Position numbers and translations under genes: made by a program. Below the pieces are notes generated by a model. The model was not told where the DNA came from and made no database searches. It worked only from the letters and a program-made list of their open reading frames with translations. Of a stretch of DNA of 36,355 bases, positions 31,856 to 36,355 are shown in pieces (positions within the stretch are counted from its first letter, which is position 1; the number at the start of each line of letters is the position of its first letter). The stretch is from positions 1-36,355 of the forward strand of contig DATAFF010000075.1 in assembly GCA_036257595.1 (NCBI GenBank), read 5' to 3'. Origin of the DNA: DATAFF01 sp036257595 (GTDB lineage Bacteria; Pseudomonadota; Alphaproteobacteria; Rhizobiales; Aestuariivirgaceae).

Positions 31856-33769
31856 ATGCGCAACAGGATTGAACAGGATCGACCAAGCTTCCGCGACATC
31901 ATTGCCGAGCGCTATTCGCGCCGGGCGTTCCTCGCGAGCGCTGCGGCAGGACTGGGCGCCGCCGGCGCGCCTGGCTTCGTTGGCTCGCTGTTCTCCGGCG
32001 AGGCGCTGGCGCAGGCGGCCACCTCGAGCTTGAGCTTCGGCGAGCTCAAGCGCGTCTATGACGAGCGCGCCCATGTGGCGCCGGGATACCGCGCCGATGT
32101 GGTGGTTGCCTGGGGCGATCCGCTCAAGCCCGGCTCGCCTGCCTTCGAGCCCGCCAAGCTCGACGCCGCCGGCCAGCAGCAGCGCTTCGGCTACAATTGC
32201 GACTTCATCGCCTTCATGCCGCTGCCGCGCGGCTCGACGACGAGCGACCACGGGCTGCTCTGCGTCAACAACGAATATGTCTCGCCACATGTCATGTTCG
32301 AGGGCTTGAAGGAGAAGGGCTCAGGCAAGGCCATGAGCCGGGAGCAGGTGGCGCTGTGCAATGCTGCCGTCGGCCATTCGATCGTCGAGGTGCGCAAGGT
32401 CGACGGCAAATGGACGACGGTCCCCGACAGCCCCTATAACCGGCGGATCACCCTCGACAGCGAGTTCACGATCGGCGGGCCCTGCGCCGGGCATGCGGCG
32501 ATGAAGACCTCGGCTGATCCGACCGGCACCAAGGTCCTCGGCACGAGCTACAATTGCGGTGGCGGGGTCACCCCGTGGGGCACCGTGCTGACCTGCGAGG
32601 AAGGCGTTTCCGACACGTTCGGCGGCGACCCGAGCAAGGCACCGAGCGCCAAGACGCTCGAGCGCTATGGTTTCGACGGCTCCGACACCTATGGCCGCGC
32701 CCGCTTCGCCGACCGCTTCAACATCGACAAGGAGCCTAACGAGCCGAACCGGTTCGACTGGGTGGTGGAGATCGATCCCTATGACCCGAAGTCGGTGCCG
32801 GTGAAACGGACCGCGCTCGGGCGCATGGCGCATGAGGCGGCGACCGTCGTGATCAATGGCGATGGCAGGGTCGTCGTCTATCTCGGCGATGACGACTATT
32901 TCGAATATGTCTACCGCTTCGTTTCGAGCGATCGCTATGATCCGGCAAACCCGCAATCGGCCCGCGACATTCTCGATCGGGGCGTGCTGTCGGTGCTCAA
33001 GGCAAATGCCGACGGCACCTTGAATTGGCTGCCTCTGACCCATGGCAGCGGGCCGCTCACCGAGGCCAATGGTTTCGCCTCGCAAGGCGATGTGCTGCTC
33101 CGGACCCGCGAGGCGGCCGACCTCCTCAAGGCCACGCCGATGGACCGGCCGGAGGACATCGAGACCAATCCGGTCACCGGCCGCGTCTATGCGGTGATGA
33201 CCAAGAACAAGAAGATCACCGGCGACAAGCTCAACCCGCTTAACACGCGCCCCGAAAATCTCTATGGCCATATCATCGAGCTGATCCCGCCAGGCGGCGA
33301 AGGCGCAAAGGCCGATCACGCCGCCGATGTCTATCGCTGGGACCTGTTCGTGCTGGCGGGCAATCCCAAGGATCCCAAACAGGGGGCAAAGTTCCACCCG
33401 CAGACCAGCGACGATGGCTGGTTCGTCAATCCCGACAACCTCACCTTCGATCCCAAGGGGCGGATGTTCGTCGCCACCGACGGCGCCAATGATTTCGGCC
33501 TGCCTGACGGTATCTATGGCGTCGATACCGTGGGCCCCGCCCGCGGCCTGCCGAAGCTCCTGTTCTCCTGTCCCCATGGTGCGGAGGCCACGGGCCCCTG
33601 CTTCACGCCCGACGGCAAGACGCTGTTCGTCTCCGTCCAGCATCCGGCCGAGGATGCCGACAGCCTCGACAAGGTGGAGACCCGATGGCCTGACTTCGCC
33701 ACGGCCCTGCCGCCACGCCCGGCCGTGGTCGCGATCCAACGCGAGGATGGCCGTGATGTAGGCGAGTAA
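31856..33769 (+). CDS. phoX: PhoX-family alkaline phosphatase (Tat-exported)
   Basis: PhoX phosphatases are calcium/iron enzymes exported folded to release phosphate from organic esters. The 637-residue protein begins with a twin-arginine signal (SRRAFLASAAAGLGAAGAPG; Arg22-Arg23) and a likely cleavage after ALAQA near residue 54. Family blocks include SLSFGELKRVYDERAHVAPG, NYNCDFIAFMPLPRG-like sequence around residue 118, NNEYVSPHVMF, GPCAGHAAMKTSADPTGTKV and CPHGAEATGPCFTPDGKTLF near the end. AAGGA lies 8 bases before ATG 31856. A Pho-box-like repeat lies upstream. The gene stands alone, with heptad elements on both sides. The gene name rests on family resemblance only. Confidence 0.9.
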   Translation: MRNRIEQDRPSFRDIIAERYSRRAFLASAAAGLGAAGAPGFVGSLFSGEALAQAATSSLSFGELKRVYDERAHVAPGYRADVVVAWGDPLKPGSPAFEPAKLDAAGQQQRFGYNCDFIAFMPLPRGSTTSDHGLLCVNNEYVSPHVMFEGLKEKGSGKAMSREQVALCNAAVGHSIVEVRKVDGKWTTVPDSPYNRRITLDSEFTIGGPCAGHAAMKTSADPTGTKVLGTSYNCGGGVTPWGTVLTCEEGVSDTFGGDPSKAPSAKTLERYGFDGSDTYGRARFADRFNIDKEPNEPNRFDWVVEIDPYDPKSVPVKRTALGRMAHEAATVVINGDGRVVVYLGDDDYFEYVYRFVSSDRYDPANPQSARDILDRGVLSVLKANADGTLNWLPLTHGSGPLTEANGFASQGDVLLRTREAADLLKATPMDRPEDIETNPVTGRVYAVMTKNKKITGDKLNPLNTRPENLYGHIIELIPPGGEGAKADHAADVYRWDLFVLAGNPKDPKQGAKFHPQTSDDGWFVNPDNLTFDPKGRMFVATDGANDFGLPDGIYGVDTVGPARGLPKLLFSCPHGAEATGPCFTPDGKTLFVSVQHPAEDADSLDKVETRWPDFATALPPRPAVVAIQREDGRDVGE

Positions 33770-33772
33770 ACA

Positions 33773-33832
33773 GGCGGTAGGAATTAGGCAGTAGGATGTG
33801 AGCGGTTATCTTCCCTACTGCCTACTGCCTGC
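33773..33832. repeat. Heptad hairpin element, family A, copy 5
   Basis: Eight units are in one register: GGCGGTA, GGAATTA, GGCAGTA, GGATGTG, AGCGGTT, ATCTTCC, CTACTGC and CTACTGC, then a degenerate unit. It starts 4 bases after the phoX stop and lies between two co-directional genes. The loop units AGCGGTT and .TCTTCC match copy 2 closely. Confidence 0.9.
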
Positions 33833-33949
33833 TCACCATTCGCTAACCCTAACCACCCCTTTCCCCGCTCCGGCAAATCGCCGGCCGGCCATTGAGGGGG
33901 CATCAAGCTTTCTGTCGTAGGCTCGATGCTGGATGGAAGGGCCAGCCAT

Positions 33950-34393
33950 ATGAAGATCATCAGAGCCGCGATCTATCTTGGGGTGATTGCATTCCTGCTG
34001 CCGTCACCGCCCGAGCAGCCGGCGCCACGGCACGCCGCGCTCGGCATGGCGGGCGCGGCACCTGCCCCGGTGGCCTCGAATGGTGACCTGCTGGCCGCGG
34101 CCCTTGGAGCGGTCGACGACATGTCCGGCTTCTGCACCCGCCAGCCGGCCGTATGCGACACCGCCCGGATCCTGCTCGTCAAGCTGGAGGCCAAGGCCAA
34201 ATACAGCATGCGGCTCCTTTATCAATGGGCCGAGACCCCGGAGACGCCGGCGGTGCCCAGCACCGAGGCGAAGCTCGGCGACCCGATCACCACCAGCACC
34301 GTCGCCGGCAGCCAGCGCCCGGCGAGCGATGCCCTGCAGCCGGCCGATCTCAGGCCGAAATGGCGGGCCCCGAAGCGGTCGGGAGAAGGCTGA
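33950..34393 (+). CDS. DUF5330 family protein, probably exported
   Basis: The 147-residue protein starts MKIIRAAIYLGVIAFLLPSP, a signal or anchor stretch, followed by an Ala/Pro region. The DUF5330-like core is LLAAALGAVDDMSGFCTRQP and CDTARILLVKLEAKAKYSMR, with two Cys (about residues 60 and 67) that could form a disulfide outside the cytoplasm. The C-terminus is Pro/Arg-rich and probably disordered. The function is unknown. ATG 33950 fits the hydrophobic start; an in-frame ATG eight codons upstream is less likely. sufE follows after 43 bases. Confidence 0.8.
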   Translation: MKIIRAAIYLGVIAFLLPSPPEQPAPRHAALGMAGAAPAPVASNGDLLAAALGAVDDMSGFCTRQPAVCDTARILLVKLEAKAKYSMRLLYQWAETPETPAVPSTEAKLGDPITTSTVAGSQRPASDALQPADLRPKWRAPKRSGEG

Positions 34394-34436
34394 CGAGTGC
34401 TTGCCTGAGGTGGCTCAGGTCTCTATCTGATACCTC

Positions 34437-34892
34437 ATGGACGCCACCCTTGCCGCCCGTCCGGCCGGTCTGCCGGCCTTTGACACGATCGTTGAGGATT
34501 TCGCCTATCTCGACGACTGGGAGGAGCGGTACCGCTTCCTGATCGAGCTCGGGCGCGCCCTCGGTGAGTTCCCCGAGGCGGAGCGCACGGCCGAGAACAA
34601 GGTCCAGGGGTGCGCCAGCCAGGTGTGGTTCGCGTTCCGCCGGAGCCGCGACAGCCAGGGCGTTCCTCATATGAGCTTCCGCGGCGACAGCGACGCGCTG
34701 ATCGTGCGCGGCCTGATCGCACTCCTGGTGTCGCTGCTGTCGGGGCGCCCGGCGCGCGAGGTCGCCGAATTCGACGCGCATGGGGCACTGCGCCCGCTCG
34801 GGCTCGAGGAGCATCTCACGCCGCAGCGCTCCAACGGCCTAGCCTCCATGGTGAAGCGGCTGAAGGCCGAAGCAGTCAAAGCCGCCGCGTGA
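34437..34892 (+). CDS. sufE: SufE family Fe-S assembly sulfur acceptor
   Basis: SufE takes persulfide sulfur from the cysteine desulfurase SufS and passes it to the SufBCD scaffold. The 151-residue protein has FDTIVEDFAYLDDWEERYRF and, at Cys59, the active-site motif ENKVQGCASQVW, then the RGLIALLVSLLSGRPAREVA block. The length is typical. The rest of the suf operon is not in the window; a lone sufE is common in this order. Its last 54 bases overlap the 3' end of the convergent DUF6456 gene. Confidence 0.95.
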   Translation: MDATLAARPAGLPAFDTIVEDFAYLDDWEERYRFLIELGRALGEFPEAERTAENKVQGCASQVWFAFRRSRDSQGVPHMSFRGDSDALIVRGLIALLVSLLSGRPAREVAEFDAHGALRPLGLEEHLTPQRSNGLASMVKRLKAEAVKAAA

Positions 34893-35588
34893 CGGCTCGG
34901 CGGGACGCCTCAGCCCGTAATGCAGGGCGAGGCGGGCCAGCGCCAGCCGGAGCACCACCTTTCCCGACCGTGACGGCCAGCCGAGCCGGCGCTCGGCCGC
35001 TTCGATGCCGCGCTCGAGGCAGCACACTTCGAGCAGGATGGTGGCAAGCCCCTCACCTGCCGCCTTGAGCGCCCGGTCAAGGCGGGCCCGCGCCTGGAGC
35101 ACGCGCTCGGCGGTCGGCAGGCCATCGGGCGGCAGGCCCGAGCGACGGCCACCGGTCGTCGACACCGCGCCCTCGACGCCCCAGAGCGCCGTCACCCGCG
35201 GCGACAGCTGGGCCAGCTCGAAATCCTGCCGCAGCCTTTCGCCGGCGGCCAACTCTTCCTGCGAGATCAGCGGTTGGCCGCCGCCATCGCGGCGCTGCGC
35301 CAGCCAGAGCAGCGGCGATTCCGTCCGGCGTCGGTCGCCGCGCAGGGTTGGCCCCCTGCCGATGAGACGGTCGCCGTCCCCTGCCACCACGAGCTCGAGC
35401 CGCCGCATTTCCGCCACCACCGCGGCAGGCACGGCCGAGGCGCCGCGCACGCGCTTGCCCTTGCGGGTGACCACGACGAAATCGTCGCCACGACGGACCA
35501 GGGCCCGCTGCCCGGTGCCGAGCAGCCGCGCCACGCGCCTGATGGCGCTCGTCACTCCCGGTGGGATGTTCGCCTTTTGTTCCAGCAT
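34839..35588 (-). CDS. DUF6456 domain protein (putative DNA-binding)
   Basis: The protein of about 249 residues has an N-terminal part that could hold a helix-turn-helix (VTSAIRRVARLLGTGQRALV, residues 11-30) followed by a DUF6456-type block (SPLLWLAQRRDGGGQPLISQ, then EELAAGERLRQDFELAQLSP) and a helical C-terminus with LEVCCLERGIEAAERRLGWP and RSGKVVLRLALARLALHYG. The family is often described as a helix-turn-helix protein in Hyphomicrobiales, but the target is unknown. I favour ATG 35588 because GGCGAGG lies 8 bases upstream; ATG 35630 (263 residues) has no such site. Two symmetric DNA sites lie upstream of it. Confidence 0.8.
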   Translation of the reverse strand: MLEQKANIPPGVTSAIRRVARLLGTGQRALVRRGDDFVVVTRKGKRVRGASAVPAAVVAEMRRLELVVAGDGDRLIGRGPTLRGDRRRTESPLLWLAQRRDGGGQPLISQEELAAGERLRQDFELAQLSPRVTALWGVEGAVSTTGGRRSGLPPDGLPTAERVLQARARLDRALKAAGEGLATILLEVCCLERGIEAAERRLGWPSRSGKVVLRLALARLALHYGLRRPAEPSRGGFDCFGLQPLHHGG

Positions 35589-35660
35589 CGTCAAAACCTC
35601 GCCTGCCATGAATTGGGCGAGTTTTTTCATGCGAAGCGGGGTGGGGAGTCAACTAAGAAG

Positions 35661-35672
35661 TGCGTATACGCA
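35661..35672. promoter_or_regulatory. 12-bp perfect palindrome upstream of the DUF6456 gene
   Basis: TGCGTATACGCA is a perfect 12-bp palindrome in the 89-bp gap between the PAS gene stop and the likely DUF6456 start, about 73 bases upstream of that start. It has the size and symmetry of a dimeric repressor operator. No experimental or family evidence names the binding protein. Confidence 0.45.
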
Positions 35673-35673
35673 A

Positions 35674-35690
35674 GACTTCAACGTGAAGTC
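35674..35690. other. Perfect 7-bp hairpin over the PAS gene stop codon
   Basis: GACTTCA (35674-35680) and TGAAGTC (35684-35690) pair completely around a 3-base loop. The left arm includes the stop codon (minus strand, 35678-35680) of the PAS gene. No T-tract follows in the minus direction. It may stop or protect the PAS transcript, or act with the neighbouring palindrome as a double operator. Confidence 0.45.
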
Positions 35691-36181
35691 GCATTGATCG
35701 GCCAGGACACGTCGGTCGCCGGCACGCAAACATCGTAGCAAAGGATCATTGCGGCTGGCCTGCCGTCGCGCGACAACGGCAGTCTCAGCCAGAATTGCAC
35801 CAGATGTTCTTTGGAAACCCGAGGCCCCCGGACGATACCTTGCGCCGGCCGGCCCGACGTCGCCACCCGCTCATAAGAGGCTGCCCAATATTCTGCGGTG
35901 CGGCCGAAATCGATCTCATCAAGATAAAGTCCGGTTATTTCTCGATCATAGATCTCGCGCAGCCGCGTTCCGGCAAGCCGAACTTTGAGCTTGCCGGTTC
36001 CGATCTCGCATTCGATCAGGCTCACCTGCGGCAGGAGGCGCGGGAAGTGGGCCGGGCTGATGTCCGCCCGATCGGGCATGCGCCGCCCGGCCGCCTTCTC
36101 CGACCAGTAATCGAAGAGCTGTCGCTGCTCGGGGATCACGAGCTGAGCCCGGAACGCCCCTTGCGACATGTCCCGCGCCAT
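35678..36181 (-). CDS. PAS_5-family PAS domain protein
   Basis: The 167-residue protein consists of a single PAS-like domain of the type annotated PAS_5 in Hyphomicrobiales: LFDYWSEKAAGRRMPDRADI, FPRLLPQVSLIECEIGTGKL, KVRLAGTRLREIYDREITGL, then a C-terminal strand region ending near RPAAMILCYDVCV. No output domain is present, so it is either a small sensor or an adaptor; the ligand is unknown. ATG 36181 has GGGAGG 9 bases upstream; the frame is open to a TTG at 36211. The gene is less GC-biased than others here. Some 174 bp to its right, up to the window edge, hold no gene that I can support. Confidence 0.85.
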   Translation of the reverse strand: MARDMSQGAFRAQLVIPEQRQLFDYWSEKAAGRRMPDRADISPAHFPRLLPQVSLIECEIGTGKLKVRLAGTRLREIYDREITGLYLDEIDFGRTAEYWAASYERVATSGRPAQGIVRGPRVSKEHLVQFWLRLPLSRDGRPAAMILCYDVCVPATDVSWPINATSR

Positions 36182-36355
36182 GGGGGCCGCCCTCCCTTCG
36201 CGAATCGGCAAGTCGAACAGTCTTTCAACTTATGAATCGACGGCGCCGCTACCGCAAGGTCGCCAGCAACACAAAGCGCTTGAAATCGTGGAGAGATTAG
36301 TCTTTTGGGCCTCACTTGCGACGCGGGCGCTGCCCAAGCCCCATCTGCCGCGCCA

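Noticed and set aside
30841..33832. CRISPR array, suggested by repeated short motifs in intergenic DNA.
   Set aside because: The units are 7 bp without spacers, form inverted arms, and are scattered between genes; no cas gene is present.
36230..36301. Short plus-strand frame starting MNRRRRYRKV near the right edge.
   Set aside because: It is about 22 codons, Arg/Lys-rich, without a ribosome binding site or family resemblance.
36212..36355. Promoter for the PAS gene (TTGCGG with CATAAG 17 bases on, minus strand).
   Set aside because: Only three of six and four of six bases match the consensus, which is expected by chance in this much sequence.

Overview
The window reads as a stretch of core chromosome from a GC-rich alphaproteobacterium, most likely a member of the Hyphomicrobiales (Rhizobiales) near the Xanthobacteraceae/Nitrobacteraceae side. 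This rests on the gene content: a hopanoid gene (hpnH), the Atm1-type ABC transporter/psd/pssA block, xseA with a DUF2093 gene, small families typical of that order (DUF1491, DUF5330, DUF6456, PAS_5, DUF3309), and GTG/TTG starts with good ribosome binding sites. I see no phage, integrase, transposase, CRISPR array, tRNA or rRNA, and no gene-free stretch longer than about 300 bases.

Layout. 1-4.9 kb: the tail of an unidentified gene, then on the minus strand a small hypothetical gene, an HAE1-type RND efflux pump and hpnH. 4.9-10.4 kb (minus): a LysM/Ig-like envelope protein, a terminator, an Atm1-type ABC exporter, psd and pssA, the last two making phosphatidylethanolamine. 10.6-17.1 kb: a LOG-family gene (+); cysS and cimA (-, coupled by ATGA); an EamA transporter (+) whose tail overlaps an antisense DUF3309 gene; a class II DAHP synthase (-). 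17.2-24.2 kb: a GCS2-type carboxylate-amine ligase (+), xseA/DUF2093 (-), then purD followed by a tightly coupled hydrolase, kinase and patatin run (+). 24.2-26.5 kb: tadA (-), an RsuA/RluB-type pseudouridine synthase and rsmD (+), and a YcgN-type cysteine-cluster gene (-). 26.6-30.2 kb: a class A penicillin-binding protein and two DUF1214/DUF1254-type envelope proteins (+). 30.2-31.6 kb (-): a peptidoglycan-binding protein, DUF1491 and a small conserved gene. 31.8-36.2 kb: phoX with a Pho-box-like site, DUF5330 and sufE (+), then DUF6456 and a PAS_5 protein (-).

The most unusual content is intergenic. Seven hairpin elements are built of 7-bp units, in two sequence families. Family A has left-arm units like GGCATTA/GGCAGTA and right-arm units like CTACTGC (five copies). 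Family B has GCGAATA and CTATTCG (two copies). In the family A copies the 7-bp register runs unbroken from one arm through the loop into the other. Almost every unit contains TAG on one strand or the other, so an element of three or more units per arm stops translation in all frames from either side. Several flanking genes take their stop codon from inside an element. These look like dispersed, slippage-expanded repeats rather than simple terminators, because they also occur between co-directional genes and upstream of genes. Other points worth a look are a hydrolase carrying all the residues I know from fluoroacetate dehalogenase, a base-composition break inside cysS, and two symmetric sites upstream of the DUF6456 gene.
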